64,000 nucleotides of DNA from Durusdinium trenchii. Its lineage: Eukaryota; Sar; Dinophyceae; Suessiales; Symbiodiniaceae. How positions within the stretch are numbered: the stretch's first letter is position 1; every line of letters starts with the position of its first letter. Position numbers and translations under genes: made by a program. The notes under the pieces were generated by a model. It was not told the DNA's origin, ran no database searches, and saw only the letters and a list, made by a program, of their open reading frames with translations. Location of the stretch: positions 1,225,926 to 1,289,925 of the forward strand of contig CAXAMN010021112.1 of assembly GCA_963970005.1 (NCBI GenBank). Reading direction: 5' to 3'. Positions 32,964 to 44,869 of this stretch are shown piece after piece.

Positions 32964-33282
32964 CGAAACTCGATCTACAAATGGACTTCTCCGGTCCTGG
33001 GGATTTCTGTGGACCCACTTCATTGGGACTTCTCCATCAAATGGACTCACCGGACTCACCAGTCAGAGTGGATCCACCATCTATACCGTGCTGTGTGGTC
33101 CACTTGGTCCAACTGCACCGTGCTGCCAGCGGCTCAGTATCCCCTCCGGTCAAATGGGTTCGCCACTGGGTGGCCCCCACTTTCTGCTGCCCTTTTTCTG
33201 TGTGGGCCTCGCCTTGCCATCATCCTCAGGTCGGCTGGGATATACCAGGCTGGGAGAGTGAAAAGACCGTTTTACTTGACAA

Positions 33283-33387
33283 TAGGGATCCAAGTACCTT
33301 CTCAGAAGGTGCTTGGACCCTCAAAACCTACATAAGAGTGTCTCCAATCACCTTCTGAGAAGATCTGAGAAGGTACTTGGATCCCTA
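33283..33387. repeat. Foldback element with perfect 24-bp arms
   Basis: 33283-33306 and 33364-33387 are exact reverse complements, containing AGGGATCCAAGTACCTTC. The internal CAGAAGGTG/CACCTTCTG pair adds a second stem. Relatives lie at 33707-33803 and 19719-19804. Confidence 0.7.
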
Positions 33388-33579
33388 GCGGCCAGTTGTT
33401 AGTCATCCCCAGACCGGCGGAAGCGTCCCACATTACTTGTGACATGCTGACATGGACTCGAATTAGGTGAAATCACACATGAACGTAATGTTCATAAATA
33501 CATAAATATACATACCAGCATCCTCGAACAGGTCACCAATTGTGACCTGTTAGGGCCCTTCCCAACCCTCTAGAGGAGT

Positions 33580-33690
33580 GGGTATCTCCTATTCCCTGTA
33601 ATGGTGGATGATGATGGTTTGCAAAGGCCTTGTTCTAAGATAGTGATGTTCTTGTTTACTGACTGTTACAGGTAATAATAGGACAAACCC
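33580..33690. repeat. MITE-like element, copy 2
   Basis: It starts GGGTATCTCCTATTCCCTG and ends CAGGTAATAATAGGACAAAC, with interior GGTGGATGATGATGG, AGGCCTTGTTC and TTTACTGACTGTTACAGG, closely matching the copy at 428-542. Confidence 0.6.
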
Positions 33691-33706
33691 AATAATATAA
33701 TATATA

Positions 33707-33803
33707 CCCTAAGGATCCAAGTACCCTCTGAGAAGGTGTTTGGTGTGGGTGCCAGGAGGGTCCAAGTACCTTTTGAGGAGGTACTTGGATCCCTAGGGAT
33801 AAA
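33707..33803. repeat. Foldback element, second copy
   Basis: It opens with GGATCCAAGTACC and closes with GGTACTTGGATCC, enclosing CTGAGAAGGTG and GTGTGGGTGCCAGGAGGG. It lies 320 bp from the related copy at 33283-33387. Confidence 0.6.
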
Positions 33804-34378
33804 TCAAATCAACTACTCTCGACTTCCCGCACCAACGGAGAAGCCTCCCCCAAGCTAGCTTGCATCGGATAGTCTCTACGACCCTTAAGGGGTGGAGATG
33901 AAAAGGGTCGAGTACCAGAAGTATCTCCAAAATCGTAGTTGGTAGGAGAAGCCTTGCCCACCCAAATGGAGTGTATCCATGTGTATCCGAGTATCCCTTA
34001 TGTTTGACACTCGGTGCCATGATGCGCCAGAATAACCATCAAAACAGTGAGGTGATTCCTTGTAGGAGACAACAAGCATTCCTTGTACTAAACCAGGGAG
34101 GCTGTCCATCTAGCTGTCCCAAGTTCCCTGTCCCCAGTTTGCTGCCCCCAGTCCCCTGCCGGGTCAACCAAAACACTGCTCATCTCTCTACGTCCATTCA
34201 TTGACCCCGGCCAAGGCGCGTCGGAACCCTCACTCTCTGAGGAGCTCTCGCCGAAGGCCCTCGGTTTGCTGAAGATGCAGCCTGCAGTGGAAGAAAACAA
34301 ACAAACGGAACGTCTTAAAAAATGAATTGGAACGTCTTGTAATTCCGAATCTACACACGTGAGCTCCTGGCCATGTCA

Positions 34379-34493
34379 GGACCTTCAGTTCGTGACCTCT
34401 TTGGAGTCCCGTCCGGTGACCTGTAAAACAGGACTGTTGGTTTCCCGAGCCATCCTGGGATCTCCATTTTTCGGTCACGTTGGTCCTGGGATC
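34379..34493 (+). repeat. Dispersed repeat family B, longest copy
   Basis: It contains in order GGACCTTCAGTTCGTGACC, TCTTTGGAGTCCC, GGTGACCTGTAAAACAGG, TTTCCCGAGCCATCCTGGG and TTTTTCGGTCACG. Four other copies occur in the window in both orientations. Confidence 0.5.
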
Positions 34494-35266
34494 GGTGGAA
34501 CCGCGGTGTTCTGGCGGCGGAACAGAACAGGAGCCCCTAGTAGCGTCCCATCGCTCCTAGTGCTTGTAGTGCATTGAGAGAGTGAGATCGGCCTTAGTCT
34601 GTTTGGGTTTTCGGAGGGAGACGTCCTTCGTCCATTCGCCCAACTCGTTCGGAGTCCGAGCGCGAGAACTTGACCAGTCCATGAGGAGACGTGCGTGGCG
34701 CAAGCATAGCGTGTGCGTGCAGCAATTTGCAGCACCAGGATCCTCCATGATCGAGTGCGATCGGCCAATGACGATGCTGTTTCAACACCATGAAATCAAA
34801 TCAACTATATAGGAGGTCGGGACAAGTCAGTCCGAGTCACTCGGCCCACTCCAGACTCCATGGTTCTTTGTTGGGAGTACTCGATTCCCCTCCCAAGGCC
34901 CTGGCATTTCTTGGACTTCTTCTTGTTCAAGTGCTCATTATCCACCTGGGACCGAAGACCGGGTTGAACAACCGCGGAGGTCGACGACCGATTAAGGGGG
35001 GAAACCGACGAAAACAACAACGACTCCGCCGAGAACCGCCAAAGGAAGTTCCCCTATAGACACTATATAGAAACACATATATCCGCGTACCCATTTGAAT
35101 CCATTCATATGCAAAATGGATTTATGATTTATTGTTATTGTTGTTTCATAATCACACGGAGGCTCTGGGGACAAACACATAATGACAACTTCGTTTCTCG
35201 ACTTTTGGCGCGCCCTTGCCGTAGACCGTAGACCCACACCTCCACATAATACAGCTTTCATGCCAC

Positions 35267-37762
35267 CGCAGGTCTCCAACGCTGAAACTTGAGCACTTCA
35301 GGGTCCTTGCAAACTGGGGGCCTGGGGTCGCTGCGCCGGTCCCAGTCGGTGTGTCCATTCACACCCAATGAAGAGACAGGGATTCTCCGGCTTGCAAGAC
35401 CTAAAGTGCACATTAATTTGTGTCAAGAAGCTGTATCCTCGGCCCAGGTGACCTTGGCTTCAAGTGAATCGATTGTAATCTTCACTGACTGCTCATTAAA
35501 CACCTAAAGACAAAAAGGGCTTCCTGCAAATGTGGAAGAAAAAACATGTTTTGCTGATGAATCTGTATAGCCCGCATCCATGATCCATGCTTGCACGTTT
35601 AACCATTCGTACGGACTGTCAATCATGGGCCCGTGGAAACCGAATCACACCCCTACAACTCGCGATGAATGCACTGACTATATTCCTTTTTTGTACCTAA
35701 CATACGTGACCCCAAAGCGCATCCACACCATGAAAGAAGCGGAAAATGGACCCTAAGAGTACGTTCCTCAGCAAGCTGGGTCCATTCCACCAATCCTTGA
35801 TTCTTCAAAGGAGGAGAGTCCTCCTTTGCCAGCGTGGTTCGCAAACTCTTAACTTCAAACCCGGCAAGCAAAAATGAACAAACACTTGCTTACCCTTGCG
35901 GTGCTCATTATACCTTTCTAATTTCCAAGATGTTCTAAAAAATCCTAATCCTGGAGGAAAAAAAGATCGTATAAAAACCATCCTGCCAAAGGTATGCCAA
36001 GGTGCATTGTGCTGGGGTCGAGGCTGCAAGACCAGGTGGAGCGTGGGAGTTCCCTGCTGTGTCTGAACCTGGCCACTGCCACACGTGCCAGTCGAAGACC
36101 AGTCGAAGAGGACTTCGAAGAGGTTCTGAAAAAAAGCGATTCTTGGAGGACACCGGACATTTTCTGGACCAGGCAGTTGGCTCCAGAACAGTGCTTCACT
36201 TGGAGTCTCCTGTATAGAGAGTCCTTTCAGCAGACTTGTAAAATTGTAAAGTGACCTTTCTAGCTCCGGTGGACTTCGAGCTGGTGCACTATGGACACTC
36301 CCTGAAATAATCATGGGAGTGAAAAAACATCTGTTTGTAGAGGACAATCCAAGGGGCCATACAATCCACTTCCATGATCTTCCATGATTGTTTCAGGTAC
36401 TGTTTCAAGTTTTTCCCAGCCTGTGTGGTGGTGCTTGAGGAGTTGTAGCCTCCTCCACCTCCACCGCCACTGCCCCCTGTGCCGCTGCATGTCATGCAAG
36501 GGCTTGGTCAAGAGTTGTGCAGCACGCATCAGAAAATGAAAAAGAACGCAACACAATATGCGCTTCTTTGCTCATTAATGGTCTTGCCGCGATTGCTGAA
36601 TGCTTATTTGTTCTGTTTGCTCGTCAGTGCACCAGCACGTCAAAGGTCAATCCACAAGCTCCACACAATGTGGTTAATTGCCGACAGTTCAGTATCTAAA
36701 CATGACTCTCCGAATGCTGGCTGCAGGATCGGGCGCTGTTTTGATCTGATCCGCCACTGTAACCCTGCCATCTCTCAAACCACCCCCGCGCACGCGCGGC
36801 GTGCGTGTGAGCACGTCAGAGTTGCAAAGAATCGTCCGTTGACCCGATCCTTCAAGACGGTTGGATTTGATCCTCAGAAGTTGATGTTGAATTCCATAGA
36901 GCTGAGCAGTTAAAACGAGTTAAACTAGAACAACATGGCTCGATGGCTCCTTCTGCCTTTGGGTTTGCTCCAAAGGGACCTCATCAAAACGGGACCTCAT
37001 CAAAACAAACTTTGATAAACACATATACCATTATACCATCATATGCCTAAGGAATTTCCAACACTTGCATCAATCATCACCTTCCGCAATCCATTCCCTT
37101 CACAGCCTGGGCTAGACATGGCTTGGGGGTCGGCCCCCCTCCCTGAATTTGGAAAAGGCGACGCCAGCCCAGGGGTTGGCTTGAGCCCACACCGTGGCGA
37201 TTCAGGTCATGCTCGTCGTGTGGTAGTGATTTCTCTCCAACTTCCTTTCATGGGCTTACGTTGTGAGTCTGTTGAGGTAGCGTAACAAAGAAGGGATTCC
37301 TTTGAATCCGACCCATCGATCCCCCCACATGTGGCTCGCACCACTTGTGTTCCATTGCACTGGCTGTGGGTCAAAACTGGGCTACCTAAGCTGACCATCA
37401 AACATGAACAGAATGGACTATTAAGGAAGTCAACCTGCTCTGGTGAAAGAGGATCCGGGTTTTGATCCACAGCCATCTCTGTCCATGGTAACTGTGGATT
37501 AAACCCTTTCAAAGCCAGAACCGTTGGATGATCCGGACGAGCAACGCTTAAAGCCCACCAGCCGAAACCAAAAGGATCTTCCAAATCAACAACTGGGACT
37601 TGGTTTGGGCAGGTGTTGTATTGACCTTGTGGGACAAGTGGGGATCTGGATATCCAATCATGCCCAAACATCATTTGCGGGATACTGAAAGCACTTGGTG
37701 GAGATGTGAGGGGCAGTAACCAATAGGCGAGTCGATTCTCCTCAAACTTGTGCTTGAGGCAC
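35267..37762 (-). CDS. Unknown minus-strand gene, four exons (37435-37762, 35453-35503, 35365-35400, 35267-35305)
   Basis: Exon 37435-37762 (328 nt) follows GCTTCTGAAG and ends CAG|GTTGAC. It reads CLKHKFEENRLAYWLLPLTS, later MMFGHDWISRSPLVPQGQ and FGFGWWALSVARPDHPTVLA, a convincing globular sequence rich in Trp, Pro and His. Three short downstream exons all keep phase 0: VFNEQSVKITIDSLEAK (acceptor TTTTGTCTTTAG), VLQAGESLSLHW (acceptor GTGCACTTTAG, donor GTGTGA) and DPEVLKFQRWRPA. The 1.9-kb intron before them is long, so they may belong to another gene. I do not recognise the family. Confidence 0.45.
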
Positions 37763-38258
37763 CTTCAGAAGCAACATGTCTGAAAGATTTTCTAGAAGGG
37801 ACAAAACATATGTAGGCAAATGCTGGTATGCCCTACTAGACCAATTTTGGTCTCGTATGATGTCAATCAAACCCAGATAAGCAATTTCAAATATCATTTC
37901 AATTGGATCAACATAGACGGAATCAGCTGCATCCCAGTTGCTGCATGCTAGGCCCCAGCCTTGGCAACAAACGAGGATGGGGACGCGCTGCCCAACACTT
38001 TGCTTGTTCTGACACTGACCTTAAGCTTCGTGATTAGTTGGACCTGCAAAAACCAACACTTTCTATGCTGTAAACCACGCTGGTTCTTAAGGTGTTCCAG
38101 AACCTGCTTAGGGTCTTGTGACATGTTAACCCGGCACGAACATCACGGTCAACCTGAGGCCGCTACACCACCTGGGCCATACACCACCTGGTCATCACAT
38201 TGACTACCAAACTACCGTGTGATACCGTGTGCCATTTGAGTACCCTCTGGTCTGGGTA

Positions 38259-38417
38259 TCAAGCGATCGCTTGGGCCATCGCAGCATCCTCGTCTCGAAC
38301 CAACACCCCAACAGCCTCATCACAGACGACCAGCTGGCTGCAAAGGCTTTCTTGTGCTGGGTGCCCTGGCATCTTCTCATAGAGCTTTGGGGAGTCCAAG
38401 ACGTCATAGGTGTTCGC
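38259..38417 (-). CDS. Exon of an unknown minus-strand gene
   Basis: It follows CGAAACACCAG and reads ANTYDVLDSPKLYEKMPGHP, then AQESLCSQLVVCDEAVGVLV and RDEDAAMAQAIA before TGA at 38259-38261. It is 52 codons in phase 0. The end could be a true stop or a GC donor a few bases earlier (ATC|GCTTGA). It may be upstream of the 37435-37762 exon in the same gene; the phases do not obviously join. Confidence 0.4.
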   Translation of the reverse strand, partial: ANTYDVLDSPKLYEKMPGHPAQESLCSQLVVCDEAVGVLVRDEDAAMAQAIA

Positions 38418-38429
38418 CTGGTGTTTCGA

Positions 38430-40100
38430 GTGAAAAGAGTAGTTGAGTGAAGAGAGTGGTCAGAATGGGTGGAACCACCCCAGCGAGAAACAAAAGGAGG
38501 TTCAAACACAAACGCAAACCTTGGCCCATGGGGCCCATGACTGTGGGTTGCTATCTTAGGGATGGGCAGCTATAAAGACTGTGGAAAGTATACCGCCGAA
38601 ACCTATTGTTTTTAGGGGACTCAACCTGATAGGTTTTGAGAGAGTAGATACAACAATACTTCTTGTAGGGGCATTATTTTGAGGAGTCTCATCATAAGAG
38701 TGTCCCTACCCATGATGTGACACACAAACGGTCCAAACTGGTCGATTCTCTGCACCCGGGAGGAGGGATTTGTTCATCCTCTACTCAGTCTTGAAAGATC
38801 TTGCAAGTTTTACCTGGTAGGCCATTGTTTCAACCATATTTGGTCAGGGCCAATCAATCCAGAAAAAGTTCACAATAATTATCTCACAATGCCCACATCC
38901 ACAATCTCCTCAGGTACAATCCTAGCTGCTTTCCAACCTGACACTCAAATGTCAGCACCGTTTTTAAAAGAAACACCGGTGCGGACGTTCAAGGGCACAT
39001 CCACGGATGAATCATTTCCGCGGTTTGTCGGATCTTCCGACATGTAAAGGCAGCAGAAAAATATGACCACCAGTGAAGCAGGGAGGCAGGCACTGTCTTG
39101 TATTATTTGTGGCGATACTGACTTGTTCTTGGAAACTTTGCACAATCCGTCTGGATATTTAATATGTATGCAGCATGCATCAGCCAACCAACATGTGCCT
39201 GCTGATCCGCATAGGAAGTCACAGTATAGCTTAATTTGGGACCATCATGGCACATCGTGTTGTGTTTTGTTAGCTCTGTAATCCAAGATTTAATGAACGA
39301 ATCCGAATCGGCAACATGCTGTGGGTGTTGAAAACAACTTTGAACATGTTTGAGAAAAACACATGAAAAGTTGTTTCCAAATGCACCACAAACTCTTTGA
39401 AACTCTTTGAACTGTTTGGAACTCTTTGAAACCGTGTGCAGTTCCATGTGCATTTCTCTTCTCAAATAATTCCCAAAGCACTACCCACTGAGGTCGAAGC
39501 GATGTTGCTCTTTGCCCCGGTCAAGGAGTTTCCAGGAAAGACCTTCCTAAGGTCCCGGCGGGGTGACCATTTGTGGGGTCACCACATCGAAAACAACCCT
39601 GTCTTCCATCAGTCTGTCGAACTACACACTTTCAAGATGCATTCGACTATACTTATGCACACAGCAAACTAATGGAGAGAAAGAAAAAGACACACAAATC
39701 CTGCACATCTCCTTTCATACAGGTTATTTCTTCAGTCTTCGTGTACAAATTCATATAAATACAGCCAGGCGGTTCGCGTGTTTGCACCACATGGGAATAC
39801 CAGGCGGCCATTTCAAAGCGCCCCAGAAGATCATGCTCACCAGCGGAAGCCTCGGTTCTTCCGAAAAAGAAAACAGGCCAGGGCACCCTAAAAGGTGGAA
39901 ACACCTCCCATAAAGAATTCAACAGAAGTCAATTAATCATGGATCAGCAACCACAGTGGACCGCAAAGTTGTTTGGTTCAAAGTTTGCACTTTGACTCCT
40001 GATCAAACTCTTGCCACGAAGGCCAAACTGTGTTTCACGTGGACAAACAAGTCGGTTTGTGGATTTGTGTCAAACGTGTTCGATCAATGTGCTGTCTTGC
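38430..40100. other. No confident gene
   Basis: At 39060-39300 both strands are open and protein-like, with no splice pair that decides. Near 39380-39440 the phrase AACTCTTTGAA repeats about four times. Nothing else was recognised. Confidence 0.3.
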
Positions 40101-40367
40101 TGTTAAAGAAAGCTGTCAAATTTAGTTGATCTCCTTCTATCAAAGGGCCACCGAGAATTAGTGTACAGTTGATGTCACAAAAAGCATTCGCGGGCTCATA
40201 TTTGTATGTTGCCCCTACTCCACAGAAGAAGCCCTTGCAAGCCCTTGCAAGTCCTTGGAAAAGTGGATATTCTTCTGCGCATTGAGCGCCCCTGTTGGAA
40301 CTGCCAGGTTTCGGGTGCGCCAGCCGAGGTACACGCGCCAACCCAACTCACTTCGCACATTCTCCAG
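40101..40367 (-). pseudogene. Exon-like segment broken by loss of one 10-bp repeat unit
   Basis: From 40367 (after GGCTGAAG) the frame reads ENVRSELGWRVYLGWRTRNL and AVPTGALNAQKNIHFSK. At 40226-40255 it meets a tandem of the 10-base unit CTTGCAAGGG, after which the coding-looking frame is one base off: GVGATYKYEPANAFCDINCT and LILGGPLIEGDQLNLTAFF, ending at a GCAAGA donor. One more 10-base unit would put both halves in one frame. This is a decayed exon, an assembly collapse, or two separate exons whose boundaries I cannot see. Confidence 0.35.
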
Positions 40368-40565
40368 CTTCAGCCTGGGACGAACGACTCGAACGACGGT
40401 CTCCCGGTGAACGGCGGTGCTGTCCACGACGAAAACACACACATATCTGCGTACCATCTTGTAGCATGTGTCCGCGACATGATTTCAGATGGTGCCCAGG
40501 CTGACTGCACGAAAACGATGTCATTAAGTGAATATCTGGGTTGTTTCTCACGTCTCTAAACTCAC

Positions 40566-40784
40566 TTGGTATCCGCGCATCTCGAACACGAGGCGCTCCA
40601 AATCATCCGTATCCCAGTCACCATCCTCAGCACTGATAACCGAAGAGATCTGCCACTCACTGACACCGGTCTGTGTCGGAAATAGGAAAGCACTCCGCAT
40701 CCGCAGAACCTGGACATGAGCCTGGTTTTGGAGCCCAGTCACATGGTAGTCTCTTCCTATCAAAACAAAGGTGATGTCTGGGTT
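40566..40784 (-). CDS. Exon of an unknown minus-strand gene
   Basis: One of the cleanest exons in the window: exactly 73 codons, phase 0-0, between GTACACCCAG and a GTGAGT donor. It reads NPDITFVLIGRDYHVTGLQN, QAHVQVLRMRSAFLFPTQTG and an acidic tail WDTDDLERLVFEMRGYQ. The alternating hydrophobic pattern suggests a beta-rich fold. It lies directly upstream of the segment at 40101-40367 and could be the preceding exon. No family is recognised. Confidence 0.55.
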
Positions 40785-40789
40785 CTGGG

Positions 40790-42980
40790 TGTACATCCAA
40801 CAAAGGTTAAGTGACCTTATAGGACCCTACCAGGGTACCTATGGGATAGTCTATAGGGTTCTTCAACCTCTGTTGGATTATACCAGCACCAACTCGACAG
40901 GCCTCCAAGTCAATGGATGACATGGAGACGAGTGACATGACCGTGCAAGGTGGTGACCTGGCCACGTATATGAGTGCTGGTATTGTACTAGTACTCTGCA
41001 GATCAACATGGGACCTCAAAACCACCGGGTTGGTATTCGGAAGTTCTGGTCGAAACCACTGGTCAGTTCTCAGGTTCCATGTTCGTTTGTGGGGGGGGTC
41101 TAGTTCACATCTTTGGACTGCCGTGCTTTAATCCGTCCTGTCCGACAGTGTGGCGATGGAGCCCACAGCAGGGGAGGTGGTGTTAAAGCGCTTGGCATGG
41201 TTGATTCTGAAGCCACCTTCGGAAATTGCCAGCATGTCAAAGTAAATCTCAAACATCCACAATTCCAACATCAGCTACACTTGGAAATGGCTGAGACTAA
41301 ACGACCCCCAAAAAAAAAGGAAGATCTATATGTGCGACCGCAAAACAACAAAACATGTCAAAATTGTGAAGGCTCCATGTCTTCCTACGACTCGGACATC
41401 CAAGGCTCCATGTACGACTCGGCGAAGCCCAAACCTGACTGAGCTGGGGGAGACGATAGCCGGCAGCCAGGAACAACCTAACTACCTGCATGTCTATAGG
41501 AATCACTAGACTTTGACAGGTCAAACACCGTGAAGTTTCCTAAGTCTGAGTAGAATGTCACCCAAATATTCAATACGCATAAAAGAGTTGAACATGCAAA
41601 AATGTTAGGTCTATCTATCCCATGACCAGGGCCGGTTAGGTTGCAGGTCCTTCTTTAAACAGAGTGATACTTGTACATGTGGAAATCCAGTTGTCGCGCC
41701 GGATGTAGATGAGGAGGTCCACTGGGAAGACTAAAACCGAACAGGTGATTTGCCACATCCATGCTTCTTGGAAGGAGAATAATCATTATTGATCTTGATA
41801 AATGCATAGAGTGTGATTAACAGCACTCGTAGTTCTCTAAAGTTATCCTCCCCGTTTGCACCAAGGCATGGCCCACAGAACGCTTCGATGCTTAGCCTTT
41901 CTATATATGCTGCATGAACACTGTATGATACTTTATGTATACTCTGGCCTTTGTCAGTTGAGTGAGTTGCTCTCATCTCATCCCCAATGATTTAATTCTG
42001 ACTCAAATAACATGTATATCTGGGCTCAGTCTAAGACCCCCGGTGGTTCGTATATCGGGGCCATCAGTACAATGTAAAACACCACTAGTAACAAATGAAC
42101 ATTCATTGCACCAGTCGCTTAGCTCATTCAGGCTCATCCTTGTCATGTAACCGGACTCAACGAGCTTTGAAGCTCCCTTCAACGAGCTCTCGACGACTCA
42201 TTTGCTGCAAAATACAATAAAAGAGTCTGACAGTACCAACTCATTTGCTTTGACTTGTTTGGTATATAGATATATGATGATATATGTTGCCTCCGATTAC
42301 AACTTTTTGTTTATCAAGAACTCGTAGCATGTCTCGCCTCCTTCAAGCAGCACACGCTGCATCACCGAGGGCTTCTTGACAATCTCGGCAAGACGAGAAA
42401 ACTAGGACAATGTCATCGGATGACAGAGACCTTGCAACAACACAACATCTTAGACTAACCTGCATCGTCTTTTGCGTCCAAATAAAAGTTTCAGGCACCC
42501 GTTCTTGGCACGCAACATCTATGCAAGCTCTGTGAATACTTAGTCAAATTCTTATACGTTAAGAACTCCTTTTTCTCAACTCGCAAAAGCTTGTCTGCTT
42601 TCAGCACTCACCAATTCATGGTCTTCGCCCATGACTGCATGGCCTTGTGAATCAGTATCCTCCTCGACCTCTTCTGCAGCCGCGGGCTAGATGTCAAGCT
42701 CAGCCCAGTTTCAGCTGTCGTGTTCTTGTCCATCTCTGAAACAGGAGCAAATTCCAGAGTCGGCACCGAATTCAAACACAAGCGCCGTGCCAAAGCTGTC
42801 CCTACAACCTGGGAAGTTTGCTTTGAAAAAACCCAGTGACAAAAAAAAACCTTGGAATCACAAAACAAACCATGCCATGCCCTCGAAAAGGGTTTGCCTT
42901 GGCGGATTACTGGAGTCATTCACTGAGCTCTCTCTTGATCATCCGTGGGTTCTGGGTTTCACCAAGAAGGATTATAAACA
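40790..42980. other. No confident gene; fragment of repeat
   Basis: GGTTAGGTTGCAGG at 41636-41649 resembles the MITE-like interior. A minus-strand stretch at 42615-42830 has good splice signals (CAAACTTCCCAG, CATCTAG, and GTGAGT at the end), but three frames compete, so no single exon is called. Confidence 0.3.
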
Positions 42981-42987
42981 AAATCAC

Positions 42988-44328
42988 CTGATCGGCACCA
43001 CCAGGCGACGCGGGCTGCTCTAGTTAGCCGCTTCTGCAGAGATAGCTTCTCTTCGTCGTCGCACTCGAAAAGGACCAAAGCCGTGTTGGCTTCGGAACTG
43101 GGTTCCACCCTGGAGATGCGCACTGGTCGACCCTGCAGAAGCTTCTTCAGCTGTGGCGTTGGGCAAGCCAGGACATGCTCCAGCTGCAAAGCCAACGACT
43201 CAACACGTCGATAGTCTCTTCGGAGAGCGAGCTCTCCTGAGCTGTGCTGATCGCGATCTAATTAGTAAGGATCATGTCAACCAATAGACAAGCGTTTGGA
43301 GTCGCCCAATTCTTGGGGGTCCCAAGGTCCGTGCATGGATCTTTTTTCAATCAAAGATCTCCTTGAACCGAGACAAAAACATGCAAGTTCTAAATGTCTC
43401 CTTCGCAAACATCCCCCAACTCTAGGCCTCCCTCAAAAGACCCCACAGGCTCCTTCCCCTTTCACTACTGGTCTGAATGGACCTCTGAGGTCCACCGGCT
43501 CATTCGTCTTGCCGTGTGTCGTTGCGGATCCACCACCAAAGCCGAGAAGATCTCCTCCACCGTCTCTGGCGGCAGATCGTCCACCACCGTGGGTGCCTTC
43601 TTCGCTCCGGCCAGCGCCTGCTGAACGAAGGGCAGAAGCGACTGGAAGGTGTGGGAAGGTGTAGGTCCCATGGGTCATATCCGTCGATTCGATACAGGGC
43701 ACAACAATTAACCAATACATCACATCCTAATTACAAAATATTGAAAAGGCGGTAACGACCGGCCATCACCCAAACCAAGTGTGTCATGAAATAACATTGA
43801 ACAAAACAATAACATACTAGTATCTTCCATAATACAGTAATCTGGCATACTACTGCATACTGCATACTAAAAAATACCATAAAATACACAAAATGGAGAC
43901 AGCCCAGTGGTTTCCAACCATCCAAGAGGTGCACAAGGATGGTTTCACCATCCAAAACACACAAACACACGCATAGCACACTGACGAATCCGCACGAATC
44001 CGGCATTTCCCGGCCTTTCTCAAGAGAGCTTTCTGGATCTGCATCCTGTTTTGCCACTCTAAAATCCTGTCTTCTGACAACCTTGGATTTGCTTGTTTCA
44101 GACGTGGTCAAAATAAAACGTCTTCCCTAGAGGGGATGCATAGGCATAGGGGTTCATCAACATCGTCCGATCAGAACCAAGCAACTGCTGATGCCAGACC
44201 TCTTGCTGTTGCGCTACCATACCCTTTGCAGGACTCTGCAGCTGTCTTTCGCTGTTGTCCCATGGAATGAGTGCATCAGCAATCCCTGGTGTGGCGTTCA
44301 GCTCCGCTGCAAGTGAGTCCAGGTCACT
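42988..44328 (-). CDS. Unknown minus-strand gene, four exons (44223-44328, 43994-44073, 43483-43641, 42988-43246)
   Basis: All joins keep phase. Exon 44223-44328 reads SDLDSLAAELNATPGIADAL and leaves one base. Exon 43994-44073 completes a Glu codon, reads DRILEWQNRMQIQKALLRKA and ends at a GC donor. Exon 43483-43641 follows CACACCTTCCAG and reads SLLPFVQQALAGAKKAPTVV then LPPETVEEIFSALVVDPQ, ending GAG|GTCCAT. Exon 42988-43246 reads HSSGELALRRDYRRVESLAL, LEHVLACPTPQLKKLLQGRP and FECDDEEKLSLQKRLTRA, ending G|GTGATT. The sequence is mostly helical and charged, like a scaffold or adaptor. No domain is recognised. Start and end lie outside the exons found. Confidence 0.5.
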
Positions 44329-44869
44329 CTTCAGGGAAACAGTTGGTGTCTGCGAAATCCGCGGACGCGATGCAACAAGCTGCTTCGTGCCAGTGCCAAA
44401 GGAATGGCGTGAGAGGCACAAACAGTGTCGAGCCGCAGCTTCCAACACAGGAATCAAGGGTCTGCCATATGAAGCCCGAAGCAAGTAGCAGGCCATTGCC
44501 AACACATGACGATGCAAAGGGCTTTGTCAACAAAGCCATGCAGGAAGTTGTAATGCAAATGATTTAAGTGCTTCAGTAAGAGTGTACTTACAGATCAGGT
44601 AGCTTGTTTGTTTCTTTGTCTTTGCCCCTTAGGATCTAGAATCAAGCTAGCTTGCGTGAGCCTTTTTTTTGTAAAATGAACCTCTCCAAATGAACCTCAG
44701 GGGTCCTGGAGACAGGCCACAATACCTTCTTGTTTCACCATCCATGGGAATCCATCTGGAGCAACTAGATGCCAACCATGAGGACCGTGAACACAGCTAG
44801 CTAGTAATGACAAAGCAAGCAAAGCCCCACCTGCTTGGAGGATGATGTAGCAAGCAAAGCCCCACTAAC

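Noticed and set aside
35805-36347. 180-residue open frame on the minus strand
   Set aside because: No acceptor or start context and no recognisable motif; overlapping frames are equally open.
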